Below are positions 44,263 to 60,668 of a stretch of DNA of 64,000 bases, piece after piece (position 1 is the stretch's first letter; every line of letters begins with the position of its first letter). The translations under genes and the position numbers were made by a program. This DNA is from JASHPR01 sp963739645 (GTDB lineage Bacteria > Actinomycetota > Actinomycetes > Streptosporangiales > Streptosporangiaceae). The stretch spans positions 62,001-126,000 of the forward strand of contig CAVUBM010000001.1 of the NCBI GenBank assembly GCA_963739645.1, written 5' to 3'. Below the pieces are notes generated by a model that was not told where the DNA came from, did not search any database, and worked only from the letters and a program-made list of their open reading frames with translations.

Positions 44263-45288
44263 TCAGCCGCCCGCGGATTCTGCGGTGGCACCGATGCCGA
44301 GCGCATCTCCGCGAACCTGGCCCGGATCATCGGAGCCGTCGGCAGGCCGATCCGGATCACCGGCAGCGGCGTCGTCAGCACCAGCTGTCTCGGCCACAGG
44401 ACCAGGCCCGTCAGCGTGGCCGTGAGCCCGGGCACTGGCACCGACACGCGCGATCGGACCCGTGTCGTCGTCGGCCGGAGCGATGAAGTCGGGTCCGCGC
44501 CTGTGCCGGGTCAGGTACAGATAGGCAGCCGCGCCGATCAGGGCCAGAACCATCACCACCTGGTCGACCCGGAGCCCGAACTGATAGGGCGAGTAGCTGA
44601 GCTGCATCCCCTCGGTCCAGAACCTGCCGATCGCGTACAGCCCGGCGTACACCGCGAAGGTCCGGTCCCCCGTCAGCAGGAACCGGCGCGCGGCGTAGAT
44701 CACCAGCACCCCGACCAGGGCATCCCAGACCGACTCATAGAGAAACACCGGCTGGAAGGTGGCGAAGTTCAGGTAGCCGGCCAGCCGGTGCTCGGGCGAG
44801 ATCCCGACCGCCCAGGGCAGGGTGGTCGGATGGCCGTAACGCTGCTGGTTGAACCAGTTGCCCCAGCGGCCAATCGCCTGCGCGAACGCCAGCCCGGGCG
44901 CGACCGCGCCCGCGATGGGCGCGAGATAGACCCGCTCCCGGCGGCAGACGATCCACGCGCCGACAGCCCCGCCGACGATGCCGCCGGGCAGGCCCAGCCT
45001 GCCGTCCCAGATGTGCAGCGCATAGGTCCAGTCGTGGTTATGCCCGAAGTACAGCTCGTACTCGGTGAACACGCTGTACAGCCGGGCCCCGGCCAGGCCC
45101 GTCGGGACCGCCAGCGTGGCGACATCCAGGATCATGCCAGCCCGCCCGCCGATCCTGAGATAGCGCCGGTTGGCGACCCAGAGCCCGACCACGATGCCGA
45201 GTACGACGCAGATCGCATAGGCCCGGATCGGGACCGGCCCAAGATGCCACAGCCCGCGAGAGGGACTCGGGAGGAATGCTGCAGGCAT
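44263..45288 (-). CDS. lgt: Prolipoprotein diacylglyceryl transferase
   Basis: 341 residues, about seven membrane helices. The signature is AQAIGRWGNWFNQQRYGHPT. LGLPGGIVGGAVGAWIVCRR and GLYAIGRFWTEGMQLSYSPY also fit Lgt. An extra hydrophilic Ala/Gly/Asp tail of about 70 residues is usual in actinobacteria. It attaches diacylglycerol to the lipobox cysteine, for example of the lipoproteins at 28.9 and 58.6 kb. No ribosome site is obvious before the ATG. Confidence 0.95.
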   Translation of the reverse strand: MPAAFLPSPSRGLWHLGPVPIRAYAICVVLGIVVGLWVANRRYLRIGGRAGMILDVATLAVPTGLAGARLYSVFTEYELYFGHNHDWTYALHIWDGRLGLPGGIVGGAVGAWIVCRRERVYLAPIAGAVAPGLAFAQAIGRWGNWFNQQRYGHPTTLPWAVGISPEHRLAGYLNFATFQPVFLYESVWDALVGVLVIYAARRFLLTGDRTFAVYAGLYAIGRFWTEGMQLSYSPYQFGLRVDQVVMVLALIGAAAYLYLTRHRRGPDFIAPADDDTGPIARVGASARAHGHADGPGPVAETAGADDAAAGDPDRPADGSDDPGQVRGDALGIGATAESAGG

Positions 45289-45497
45289 GTTGTGTGACGT
45301 TACCCCCGTCGTGATCGTTATTCGCCTCAGTTTGACCCGTTGTCCGGGAACGCGGACCGCATAGCCAGCTCCCGCTCAGCGTCTCCGCCCTGGCGTAGCG
45401 CCCAGGTAACTCATTGTCCCGCGGCAGGCCCGCCCACCAGGCCCGAACGTCCATAAATGCCAGCCGCGCACCGGGCCGGCGCCGAGACGCGGCGAGG

Positions 45498-46968
<1,471 letters not shown>

Positions 46969-46982
46969 GGTGAGCCTCCCCC

Positions 46983-51719
<4,737 letters not shown>

Positions 51720-51881
51720 CAATACTCCCGTCGTCCGTTCCGCCTTCTCGTCGGCACATGCGGTCGGGACGACATTGGCCCTGCGGTGATACCGCGGTGA
51801 TCCTGCGGCTAGTCAGAGCTAGCTGGTCACTGCTTGGTCTTCAGTGTAACGACTATGTGTCCTCGGGTGTGATCTCCCAGG

Positions 51882-52700
51882 TCACAGGTTGCTAGAGGTT
51901 GTGGCAGCCGCACGCACACCAGCCGCCAGATCCGCCGCCAGGTCCCGCACCGCTGCGACCCCAGCGCCGGGGTCGGGGGCGTCGAGGAGCCTGCGGACGA
52001 ACGCGGACCCCACGATGACCCCGTCGGCGAAACCTGCCACCTCCGCGGCCTGGTACCGGTCGCGAACCCCGAGCCCGACCGCGACGGGCAGGCTGGTGCT
52101 CTCCCTGACCCGGCGGACCAGCCCGGCCGCCTGGCCGCCTACCGCGTCCCGGGTTCCGGTCGTACCCATCAGCGACGCCGCGTACACGAACCCGCCGCAG
52201 GCGGATGTGATCAGTTTGATGCGCTCAGGGGACGAGCTCGGGGCGACCAGGAAGACCGGGTCGAGGTCATGGGCGGCCGCCGCCTCCAGCCACGGCCCGG
52301 CCTCCTCCGGCGTCAGGTCCGGCGTGATCAGGCCGCTGCCCCCGGCCGCGGCCAGGTCCCGCGCGAACGCGGCCACGCCGTAGTGGTCCACCGGGTTCCA
52401 GTAGGTCATGACCAGGGTGGGCACCCCGGCGCCGGCCACGGCCTGGACGGTGTCCAGCACGTCGGCGACCCGGGTCCCGCCGGCCAAGGCCCGGGTGGTG
52501 GCCTCCTGGATGACCGGGCCGTCCATCAGCGGATCGGAGTACGGCAGGCCGATCTCCACGATGTCGGCCCCGGCCTCGGCCATCGCGGTCACCGCCGCGA
52601 TCGCCCCTGGGACCGTGGGAAAGCCCGCGGGAAGGTACCCGACCAGCGCGGCCCGGTTCTCGGCGGCGGCCCGCTCGAAAGCAGCCGACACGGTGCTCAT
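51882..52700 (-). CDS. trpA: Tryptophan synthase alpha chain
   Basis: 272 residues, TIM barrel. The catalytic Glu and Asp lie in GADIVEIGLPYSDPLMDGPV. Other marks are LVMTYWNPVDHYGVAAFARD, GLITPDLTPEEAGPW, GFVYAASLMGTTGTR and LPVAVGLGVRD. It cleaves indole-glycerol phosphate and channels indole to TrpB. ATG at 52700 with GGAGG upstream; the open frame to 52772 overlaps trpB and is not needed. Last trp gene in the cluster before gltB. Confidence 0.96.
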   Translation of the reverse strand: MSTVSAAFERAAAENRAALVGYLPAGFPTVPGAIAAVTAMAEAGADIVEIGLPYSDPLMDGPVIQEATTRALAGGTRVADVLDTVQAVAGAGVPTLVMTYWNPVDHYGVAAFARDLAAAGGSGLITPDLTPEEAGPWLEAAAAHDLDPVFLVAPSSSPERIKLITSACGGFVYAASLMGTTGTRDAVGGQAAGLVRRVRESTSLPVAVGLGVRDRYQAAEVAGFADGVIVGSAFVRRLLDAPDPGAGVAAVRDLAADLAAGVRAAATTSSNL

Positions 52701-52722
52701 TGGCACGCCTCCGGCATGACAC

Positions 52723-53972
52723 TCACGGCTGCTCCCCGGCCACGTGACCGAACCAGCGGGCGGCGATGTCAACGTCCTTGTCGCCGCGCCCGGACAGGTT
52801 CACCAGCAGCAGCCCGTCGGCGCCGAGCTCCGGCCCGACCTGCAGCGCCCCGGCCAGCGCGTGCGCGGACTCGATGGCCGGGATGATTCCCTCGGTCCGG
52901 CACAGCGTGGCGAACGCGTCCATCGCCTCGGTGTCGGTCACGGCCCGGTAGGCGGCCCGGCCGGTGTCGTGCAGCCAGGCGTGCTCGGGACCGACCCCGG
53001 GGTAGTCCAGGCCCGCGGATATCGAGTGGGTGGCCAGGGTCTGCCCGTCGGAGTCCTGCAGCAGGTAGGTCCGCATGCCATGGATCACGCCGGCGGACCC
53101 GCCGGCCACCGTCGCGGCGTGGCGGCCGCTGGCCAGCCCCTCACCGCCGGCTTCGCAGCCGATCAGGCGCACGCCGTCGTCCGGGATGAACGCGTGGAAG
53201 ACCCCGATCGCGTTGGAGCCGCCGCCGACGCAGGCGATCACGGCATCGGGCAGCCGCCCGGCGGCGGCCAGCACCTGCTCGCGCGCCTCGACACCGATGA
53301 TCCGCTGGAAGTCACGGACCATGACCGGGTACGGATGCGGGCCCATCACCGAGCCGATGCAGTAATGCGTGGTCTCGACCGTGGTCACCCAGTCCCTGAA
53401 CGCCTCGTTGATGGCGTCCTTGAGCGTCTGGCTGCCGGTCGTCACCGGCACCACCTCGGCGCCCAGCATGCGCATCCGCGCCACGTTCAGGGCCTGCCGC
53501 CGGGTGTCCTCCTCGCCCATGTAGACCACACAGTCCAGGCCGAGCAGCGCACACGCGGTGGCCGTGGCCACGCCGTGCTGGCCGGCCCCGGTCTCGGCGA
53601 TGACCCGGGTCTTGCCCATCCGCCGGGTCAGCAGGGCCTGGCCGATGACGTTGTTGATCTTGTGGGAGCCGGTGTGCGCCAGGTCCTCGCGCTTCAGGAA
53701 CACCCGGCCGCCGCCCGCCGCCGCGGCGAACCGCGGCACCTCGGTCAGCAGGGTCGGGCGGCCCGCGTAATCCCGCAGCAGCGCGGCGAGGTCGGCCTGG
53801 AACGTGGCATCAGCCTTCGCGGACTGGTACGCGGTGGTCAGCTCCTCGAGCGCCGACATCAGGGCCTCCGGCGCGAGCCGTCCGCCGTACCGCCCGAAGT
53901 GCCCGCTGGCATCAGGGACGGTCGCCGGGCCGGCCCCGGAGCGTTGGCCACGTCGGCGCCGGGGGCGGTCAT
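52723..53972 (-). CDS. trpB: Tryptophan synthase beta chain (one frame break)
   Basis: About 415 residues. The main frame begins only at MSALEELTTAYQ (53859), but upstream sequence reads SGHFGRYGGRLAPEAL, the normal TrpB start. Joining to the ATG at 53972 (MTAPGADVANAPG), which overlaps trpC as ATGA, restores full length, with the break near 53935 in a GGGGCCGGCCC run. The PLP lysine is in LAHTGSHKINNVIGQALL, the Glu in AETGAGQHGVATATA and the phosphate loop in CVGGGSNAIGVF. It condenses indole with serine. Confidence 0.94.
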
Positions 53973-54778
53973 CCCCGGTCTCCGCGCAGCGCCGGGTGGG
54001 AGCCCGCGGTCACCAGGTCGGCCACGGCCGACCGTGGATCCCGGCCGGTCACCAGGCTCTCTCCGACGAGCACGGCGTTAGCGCCTGCGGCGGCGTAGGC
54101 CAGCAGGTCGTGCGGGCCACGGATTCCCGACTCGGCGATCTTGATCACGCGGTCGGGTATCCGCGGGGCGAGGCGCGCGAACACGCTGCGGTCGACCTCG
54201 AGGGTGGCCAGGTTCCGCGCGTTGACCCCGATGACCGTCGCCCCGGCCTCGAGCGCGCGGTCAAGCTCTTCATCGGTGTGCACCTCGACCAGCGGGACGA
54301 GCCCGATCGATACCGCCCGTTCCACCAGGGATACCAGCGCGTTCTGCTCCAGCGCCGCCACGATGAGCAGGGCCATGTCGGCCCCGTGCGCCCGCGCCTC
54401 CCACAGCTGGTACGAGCTGACCACGAAGTCCTTGCGCAGCACGGGCACGCGCACCGCTTCCCGGACGGCGACCAGGTCCTCGAGGCTGCCGCCGAACCGC
54501 CGCCCTTCGGTCAGGACGCTGATCACGCACGCGCCGCCCGCCTCGTAGTCCGCGGCCAGGGCCGCGGGATCGGCGATGGCGGCCAGCGCGCCCTTGGACG
54601 GGCTCGCCCGCTTGACTTCGGCGATGACGGACACGTCCTCGCCCTTGAGCACGGCGCAGGGGTTACGCGGCGCTGGCGCCCGGCCCGCTGCCTCCTTCAG
54701 GTGGTCAAGCGGGACACTCCGCTGCCGTGCCGCAAGGTCGGCACGCACTCCCTCGAGGATGTCGTCGAGCACGCTCAC
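53969..54778 (-). CDS. trpC: Indole-3-glycerol phosphate synthase
   Basis: 269 residues: DVSVIAEVKRASPSKGALAA with the catalytic Lys, VPVLRKDFVVSSYQLWEARA with the second Lys, TVIGVNARNLATLEVD and IKIAESGIRG. It closes the ring of CdRP to indole-glycerol phosphate. It overlaps trpB by four bases. The 100 bases upstream contain no obvious attenuator. Confidence 0.96.
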   Translation of the reverse strand: MSVLDDILEGVRADLAARQRSVPLDHLKEAAGRAPAPRNPCAVLKGEDVSVIAEVKRASPSKGALAAIADPAALAADYEAGGACVISVLTEGRRFGGSLEDLVAVREAVRVPVLRKDFVVSSYQLWEARAHGADMALLIVAALEQNALVSLVERAVSIGLVPLVEVHTDEELDRALEAGATVIGVNARNLATLEVDRSVFARLAPRIPDRVIKIAESGIRGPHDLLAYAAAGANAVLVGESLVTGRDPRSAVADLVTAGSHPALRGDRG

Positions 54779-54877
54779 GCGGTTCTGCTGCCCCCCTCGG
54801 GGTGGGATGCCTTGCGCCCCCGATGGTAGCGAGAGCGTTACGGCTATCTGGCAGGGACCCTGCCTCCGGGTGCCGTC

Positions 54878-55354
54878 TCAGCCCGTGGCGCGGCCGCCGA
54901 AAGGCTCTCCGTTGGCGTCACGCAGGCCCGGATGGCCCTCGGCCGGTTGTGGCGCGCCGCTGAAGGCACGGGCCACCGCGGGATGCAGCAGCACTCCCAG
55001 TTCCACGATCGCGAACAGCGTGCCGCCGAGATAGCGGGACGTGAAGAACCGGAACAGCCCGAACATGAGGAACGCGCTCTCGAAGCCGATAGCGAACATC
55101 CAGGCCGTATGGGTGCCGGAGCGGGTCATGGCGGCGACGCCCAGCAGCGCGGCCACCAGCATCAGCGTGATGATGATCGAGGGCAGATGCCGGCGGCTGT
55201 AGGCCAGGCCGATCGCGGCGGCCAACCCGGCCTGGGCCACGATCAGCCGCGTGACGAGCTTCACCAGCGCGTTCGACCGATCTGGACGCAGCCCGCCCTT
55301 CATGGCCATGCTGCGGCGTCGGCTAGGGCGGATTCTGGAATCTGCAGCGCGCAT
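54878..55354 (-). CDS. Small integral membrane protein of the trp cluster
   Basis: 158 residues with about four hydrophobic helices (VTRLIVAQAGLAAAIGLAYS, IIITLMLVAALLGVAAMTRS, WMFAIGFESAFLMFGLFRFF, GGTLFAIVELGVLLHPAVAR). ATG at 55354 with a perfect GGAGGTGAGCG upstream. A membrane protein is common at this position in actinobacterial trp clusters, but I do not recognise this family and give no function. Confidence 0.72.
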   Translation of the reverse strand: MRAADSRIRPSRRRSMAMKGGLRPDRSNALVKLVTRLIVAQAGLAAAIGLAYSRRHLPSIIITLMLVAALLGVAAMTRSGTHTAWMFAIGFESAFLMFGLFRFFTSRYLGGTLFAIVELGVLLHPAVARAFSGAPQPAEGHPGLRDANGEPFGGRATG

Positions 55355-55517
55355 CGCTCACCTCCATGACCTGCCTAGTCACGCAAAAGATCATTTATAC
55401 CGAGCTTAACCTGCGCCTCCCGGGCGCTGGTTCAGAGGTCTGCCCGAGCGCACGGACCGCCGTGCCGCCCGGTGCAGCGATGGATCTTGCCCCGCTATTC
55501 CCCCTTCCCTTCCGGTC

Positions 55518-56222
55518 TCATTCCCCGCTCGTGGGGTCCTCACCCCGGCTCAGCGACTCCCAGATCGACGCGGAATCGCCCGCCGGGCGGCGGCGGGTTC
55601 CCGCCGGGACCGCGGGCCGCTGGCCAGCCGGCGGTGCCGGCGAGTCGAACCGGCTGGACATCACCGGCAGCCGGTTCGCGCGCCAGGCCACGAGCGCCCC
55701 GGCGGCGACGATCGCCAGCGCCCCGACGAGGACAACCCAGCGCCAGGGGAAGCTCACGAAGACCACGTGCCCCGGGAAACCAGACAGCGGCGTTCCCGCC
55801 GCGCCAGAGGTGCCCGCGGTCGTGCTGCCCGCGGCCGACCCGGGCGTGAGGCCGGCGCCCGGGCTGCCCGCCTGGCTGCCCGTCGACGCGGCCGCCACCA
55901 CGTCGGCGGCCGAGATCCCGGCGCTGACCGCCACGGCGATGCCCACCCCGAGTCCGGCCAGCACGATCCCGGCGATGCGCCGCAGCAGCCTGCGGGTGGC
56001 CAGCACGGCCGCCAGGCAGGCCAGGGCGGCCACGGCCAGCGCCGCCGCGGCCGGCAGCAGCGCCTGGCCGGACACGGCGATGACGCTGGCGGGCAGCGGC
56101 TTGGGCGCCGCGGTCACGATGTGGGCCCAGGTCTGCCGCGCTGAGAGCACGACCAGGCCCGCCCCGGCCGCGCCGAGCAGCATGAGCATGGTGAGGTCGC
56201 GGCGAGGGCTGCCCGCGGTCAT
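55518..56222 (-). CDS. Trp-biosynthesis-associated membrane protein (Trp_oprn_chp family)
   Basis: About 234 residues from the ATG at 56222 behind GGGAGGGG. Four membrane segments: LTMLMLLGAAGAGLVVLSAR, ALLPAAAALAVAALACLAAV, IAGIVLAGLGVGIAVAVSAG and WRWVVLVGALAIVAAGALVA. A Gly/Ser/Thr-rich external loop lies between helices 3 and 4. The cytoplasmic tail ends SIWESLSRGEDPT, the hallmark of this family. Found only in actinobacterial trp operons; mechanism unknown. The expected trpE is not next to it. Confidence 0.9.
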   Translation of the reverse strand: MTAGSPRRDLTMLMLLGAAGAGLVVLSARQTWAHIVTAAPKPLPASVIAVSGQALLPAAAALAVAALACLAAVLATRRLLRRIAGIVLAGLGVGIAVAVSAGISAADVVAAASTGSQAGSPGAGLTPGSAAGSTTAGTSGAAGTPLSGFPGHVVFVSFPWRWVVLVGALAIVAAGALVAWRANRLPVMSSRFDSPAPPAGQRPAVPAGTRRRPAGDSASIWESLSRGEDPTSGE

Positions 56223-56357
56223 CTGCGGCCCCCTCCCGTGCTGCCTCGGCCAGGCACAATATGCCTCCTGCCGCTGCCAGCATAGGCTGAACGCCGCCAC
56301 GGCCGGTGGCGCGCTCCGGCCATTCCCAGCCAATGACGGGTGGCCTACGATCTCATG

Positions 56358-57023
56358 ATGAAGTATGCCCGGGATGAGCGTCTTGCCCTATGTGCCCTCC
56401 TCGACGAGACCGGTCCCGGCGCGCCGACCCTGTGCGACGGGTGGACCACCCGCGACCTGGCCGCGCATCTCGTGATGAGGGAGCACCGGCCCGTCGCCGG
56501 GGCTGGCCTGCTCGGCGGGCCGCTGGCCGCGCATACCCGCCGGGTGCAGCGCAAGATCGCGGAGCGGACGCGCTACCCGCGCCTGGTGGAGGAGATCAGG
56601 AACGGGCCGCCGAGGCTGTCCATGTTCGGCCTGCCCGGCGCGGATGAACGGGCCAACCTGGTCGAGTACTTCGTCCATCACGAGGACGTGCGCCGCGGGA
56701 GCCCGGGCTGGGAGCCCCGAGACATCGACCGGGGCCTGGCCGACGTGCTGTGGAAACGGCTCCGCATGGCCAAATTCGTCCTGCGGAAGGTGCCCGTCGG
56801 CGTCGAGCTCGCCCGGGACGACCAGCCGGAGCCCGAGCCAGGGAACAGCGCGGGGCCGCGGGTGCGGATCACCGCCAAGGCGCGCACCCCGGTGGTGACC
56901 GTGATCGGATCCCCGGCGGAACTGACCATCTGGACGTCGGGCCGGACGGGTGCGGCCCGGGTCAGGCTCGACGGCAGCGACGCGGCGGTCGGCGCGCTCG
57001 AGGCGTCCAGCTGGCACCTCTGA
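56358..57023 (+). CDS. TIGR03085 family (DinB/mycothiol-dependent isomerase-like) protein
   Basis: About 221 residues: MKYARDERLALCALLDETGP, TLCDGWTTRDLAAHLVMREH with the conserved His, and a second His pair in VEYFVHHEDVRRG, consistent with the metal site of the DinB-like four-helix fold used by mycothiol-dependent enzymes. Start chosen at 56358; an ATG three bases earlier and a GTG at 56340 are possible. Divergent from the Trp-associated membrane gene. Confidence 0.88.
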   Translation: MKYARDERLALCALLDETGPGAPTLCDGWTTRDLAAHLVMREHRPVAGAGLLGGPLAAHTRRVQRKIAERTRYPRLVEEIRNGPPRLSMFGLPGADERANLVEYFVHHEDVRRGSPGWEPRDIDRGLADVLWKRLRMAKFVLRKVPVGVELARDDQPEPEPGNSAGPRVRITAKARTPVVTVIGSPAELTIWTSGRTGAARVRLDGSDAAVGALEASSWHL

Positions 57024-57068
57024 CCCCGGCGTTCGGGCAACGGCGGCTCCGGGCGGCGGAGATTGGCC

Positions 57069-57227
57069 ATCACGCCGGATCAGTAGCACGCTGTGCCCGT
57101 CGCCGTGCCCGGCGGGCGTATCGTCGCTGGTCACCTCCAGCATCGCCCAGTCGTAGTGACGGGTGCCCTTGGTCCCTGACCCGGATGCGGGGACTGGCGT
57201 CTGCCGACCCGGGCTGGTGGTGAGCAC
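57069..57227 (-). pseudogene. IS701-like transposase remnant
   Basis: About 53 codons read GSGTKGTRHYDWAMLEVTSD and GHGDGHSVLLIRRD, which resembles the part of IS701-family DDE transposases that precedes the last catalytic residue. Nothing before or after continues the protein, and the frame then runs antisense into the TIGR03085 gene. It is a decayed fragment without visible terminal repeats. The rest of 57024-57313 shows no other feature. Confidence 0.6.
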
Positions 57228-57313
57228 GACGGGCCTGGCCTGATGCCGTGAGCTGAGCTGGCGTTGCCGCTGTGGGTGGTCCTGGGCCAGGTGTCGGCGG
57301 CGGAGATAGTCAT

Positions 57314-58246
57314 ATGCCCGGCCGGTATCCTGCCAGGGTGAGCGACCACGGATTCTGGGCGGTGCAGAGCCCGGTCACAGAACCGGGGCTCGCTGCGGCC
57401 GCGATCGACCGGCTGCCGTCCGACCTCGGCGCGCTCCGCGCGGTGAGCCAGCAGCTGGTGTTCCACTTCTGGGCCGACGGCGATTGGGCGGAGAACGGCA
57501 TCGGGCCGGAGCGGATCAGCGAGATCGACACCCGGTATGCGGCAGCGATGTTCGCCCGGCTTGGTGAACTCGCGGACCTGCCGCTGTCCGCTGCCCGCCA
57601 GCCCAGGCAGCGGCTGGTCGGCTGCTGCCGGGATTTCACCGTGCTGTTCGTCGCCATGGCGCGGCACAAGGGGATCCCGGCCCGGGCCCGGGTCGGCTTC
57701 GCCGGGTACCTCATTGACGGCAGGCTGATCGACCACGAGATCGCCGAGGTCTGGGACGGATCGGCTGAGCGCTGGCGGCTGGTCGAGCCAGAGATTGACG
57801 ACGGCCATACCGACCCGGCCGACGGGACCAGCTTCGACGCTCTTGACGTGCCCCCCGACCGCTTCCTGACCGCCCCGCGAGCCTGGCAGGCAGCCCGCTC
57901 TGGCGCGATCGACCCGGAACGGTTCATTGACGGCCCTGGCCTGGGGATCTGGTCATGGCTCCGGCACATCCTGGTCCACGACCTCGCCGCCCTGAACAAG
58001 ACCGAGATGCTGCTCTGGGAGGACTGGGGCGTGGACTTGCGCACGCCACCAGGGCCCGGCGAGCTGCCGGTCCTGGATGAGCTGGCCACCCTCACCGGGC
58101 GTCCGAGCCCGCCGCTGGCCGACCTCCGGTCGGCTTACCGTCGCCCGGAGTTCGCGGTACCAGACACCGTGACCAGCTACAGCCGCGCCCGGACCGATGT
58201 CCCGGCGGTCGTCGACGTCAGCGCGGTGGCCCGGGCAGCCAGCTGA
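57314..58246 (+). CDS. Transglutaminase-like cysteine-protease-fold protein
   Basis: About 310 residues. The transglutaminase core has Cys in RLVGCCRDFTVLFVAMARHK, GIPARARVGFAGYL, His in LIDHEIAEVWDG and Asp in VEPEIDDG. No signal peptide. I start at the ATG at 57314, which has GGAG eight bases upstream; a GTG at 57338 is an alternative. The C-terminal half (SWLRHILVHDLAALNKTEML) is not recognised. Function unknown. Confidence 0.82.
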   Translation: MPGRYPARVSDHGFWAVQSPVTEPGLAAAAIDRLPSDLGALRAVSQQLVFHFWADGDWAENGIGPERISEIDTRYAAAMFARLGELADLPLSAARQPRQRLVGCCRDFTVLFVAMARHKGIPARARVGFAGYLIDGRLIDHEIAEVWDGSAERWRLVEPEIDDGHTDPADGTSFDALDVPPDRFLTAPRAWQAARSGAIDPERFIDGPGLGIWSWLRHILVHDLAALNKTEMLLWEDWGVDLRTPPGPGELPVLDELATLTGRPSPPLADLRSAYRRPEFAVPDTVTSYSRARTDVPAVVDVSAVARAAS

Positions 58247-58551
58247 CCGACGCCCCGGGCAAGGCTGGCGGCAGCGCTGGCCATAGTTCAGATCGGTGGC
58301 AGCGGACACTGCACCAACAACTCCAGGGTCACGAACTACTGCTGCCGTAGCAGTATTACGCATTGCTATTCTGGCGATTAACGCACCCTGAACTGCAGGC
58401 AACCATAATTAGTACACAAATTTCCTTCTCTGGCCTGCTATCGTTCATGCCCTAGATGATTATTGTCTGATGAGAAGATACCTTTCCTTCACGTTCTCCC
58501 GCGACGATACTCGCGTCCTGGCCCGCGTGGCCATGCAGGTCGGAGGGGAAT
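58247..58551. promoter_or_regulatory. AT-rich control region of the ABC operon
   Basis: 305 bases with far lower GC than the surroundings. It holds a perfect dyad TACTGCT-GCCGT-AGCAGTA (58337-58355), possibly an operator or the terminator of the gene before, then an AT-rich stretch at 58400-58470 likely to contain the promoter, and GGAGGGGAA just before the solute-binding-protein start. Confidence 0.5.
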
Positions 58552-59706
58552 GTGCGAATGAAAAAGAGGACAGGCGCTGCCATTGCTGCAGTTCTCGGCA
58601 GCGTCGTGCTGGCCGCCGGATGCGGCAGCAGTAGCTCATCGAGCAGTAGCAGCGGCAGCAGCGTGGACGCTTCCACCGCCACCTCAGCCGCCGCGTTCGG
58701 CGGCATGAGCGGCCTGGTTAAGGCGGCCAAGGCCGAAGGCCACCTCAATGTCATCACGCTGCCGAGCAACTGGGCCAACTACGGCACCATCATGAAGGAC
58801 TTCACGGCGAAGTACGGCATCAAGATCAACGATGCCAATCCCGAGGGCTCCAGCCAGGACGAGATCAACGCGATGCAGCCGCTGAAGGGCCAGAGCCGCG
58901 CGCCCGACGTCCTGGACATGGGCACGGCGTTCGCGATCAAGGCCGACCAGATGAGCGCCTGCTGGCGCCGTACAAGGTCGCGTACCTGCGCCAACATCCC
59001 GGCGAGCGCGAAGGCGCCAGACGCCACCTGGTACGGCGACTACGGCGGCTACGTCGCGATCGGCTACAACCCGGCGAAGGTGAAGGTCGCGCCGACGTCG
59101 TTCAAGGAGCCTGCTCAAGCCGATCTACAAGAACCAGATCGCGATCAACAACAACCCGACCGAGGCCAGCGCGGCGTTCGCGGCGGTGTGGGCAGCGGCG
59201 CTGGCCAACGGCGGCTCGTTCGACAACATCCAGCCGGGCATCAACTACTTCGCCAAGCTGCGCAAGGAAGGCAACTTCGAGCCGGTCGTCGGCGGGCCGA
59301 CCACCGTCCAGAACGGCCAGACGCCGATCCTGATCTGGTGGGACTACCTGCTGGCCTCTGAGGTCAAGTCGGTCGATCCCCGGGTTCAAGATCGTGATCC
59401 CGACGGACGCGAACTTCGCCGCCTACTACGACCAGGCGATCAACAAGACCGCCCCAGACCCGGCCGCCGCGCGGCTGTGGGAGGAGTACCTGTACAGCAC
59501 GACCGGCCAGAACCTGTGGCTCCAGGGCTCGGCCCGGCCGATCGAGCTCCCGACGCTGACGTCAGCGCGGGCACGGTGGACAAGACCGCGCTACGCCGCG
59601 CTGCCGCCGGCGCCGTCAGGCACGCTGACCTTCCCGACGCAACGCGCAGTACCACCAAGGCCGAGAACCTGGTGGCCAGGAATGGTCCAAGGAAGTACTC
59701 GGCTAG
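58552..59706 (+). CDS. ABC transporter solute-binding lipoprotein (at least five frame breaks)
   Basis: About 383 residues when joined. The signal IAAVLGSVVLAAGC ends in a lipobox, then a Ser/Gly linker. The binding domain has KAEGHLNVITLPSNWANYGT, DVLDMGTAFAIKADQ, WYGDYGGYVAIGYNPAKVKV, FDNIQPGINYFAKL and PILIWWDYLLASEVKSVDP, ending QEWSKEVLG. This is the polyamine/iron/aminoethylphosphonate type of binding protein. Frame changes lie near 58965, 59110, 59385, 59570 and 59640. Substrate not assignable. Confidence 0.75.
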
Positions 59707-59709
59707 CCC

Positions 59710-60655
59710 ATGGCCGGAACACCATCGCTGCGACCGCGGCCTCCAGGGATCCGCACGCGATCCCGGGCAGCGCCCGGCGGCCGGCGCGCGCTCCGCTCGC
59801 CCGCGCCGGCGCGCAGGCTCCTCGGCAGTCGTGCCGTTCTCCGTCTACGTGCTGCTCGGCCTGGCCCTGCCGACCGTGGCCATCGCCGTGGGCGCGTTCC
59901 AGGACTCGGTGACCGGGAAGTTCACGCTCAGCAACGTCGACGTGGCCACCCACGGCGTCTACCTCGACGGGCTTCAGACCGAGCCTCGAGCTGTTCGCTG
60001 CTCGCGGCGATCATCCCCGGCATCGTGGGCTTCTTCATCGCCTACGCCATTCACACGCGCAGGCGCGGCGCGGTGCTGCGCCGGGTGGCGATCACCGCGT
60101 CGGGCGTGTTCGCCAACTTCGGCGGCGTTCCGCTGGCGTTCCTCTTCATCGCCTCGCTCGGCACGACCGGCATCGTCACCGGCTGGCTGAAGGACCTCGG
60201 CGTCGACATCTACGCGGGCAAGTTCTCCTTGTTCACGCTCGACGGCGTGCTGCTCGCGTACATGTACTTCCAGATCCCGCTCATGGTGCTGGTGATCTTG
60301 CCCGCGCTGGAAGGCCTGCGGCCGGCCTGGCGCGAGGCCGCGAGCAATCTCGGCGCGAGCAGCTGGCAGTTCTGGCGGTACGTGGGCGGACCGGTGCTGG
60401 CGCCGGCGTTCCTCGGCTGCGTGCTGCTGCTGTTCGGCAGCTCGTTCTCGGCCTACGCGACGGCCGAGGCGATGACGGCAGGCGCGCTGCGCGCTCACGC
60501 GCGATCCAGATCGGCGCAGTTCCTGAACGGCAACGTCATCGCCGGCCAGCAGAACGTCGGCAAGGCGCTCGGCCTCGGCATGGTGCTGATCATCGCGGTC
60601 GTCATGATCGTCTACGTCGATGCTGCAGCGGAGGGCGGCCCGATGGCTGCAATAA
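59710..60655 (+). CDS. ABC transporter permease 1 (several frame breaks)
   Basis: About 310 residues starting four bases after the binding-protein stop. Helices include VPFSVYVLLGLALPTVAIAV, LLAAIIPGIVGFFIAYAIHT, FANFGGVPLAFLFIASL and AYMYFQIPLMVLVILPALEG. The EAA loop is WREAASNLGASSWQFWRYVG, the contact site for the ATPase. It ends MLQRRAARWLQ in a shifted frame. Breaks lie near 59820, 59985, 60495 and 60620. Confidence 0.75.
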
Positions 60656-60668
60656 CGGGGACAGCCAG

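Noticed and set aside
51723..51881. GlnR binding site upstream of gltB
   Set aside because: GTAAC-like words occur but the spacing and the second half-sites of the actinobacterial GlnR box are missing.
54779..54877. trp attenuator with leader peptide before trpC
   Set aside because: No short ORF with Trp codons and no competing hairpins could be drawn in this spacer.
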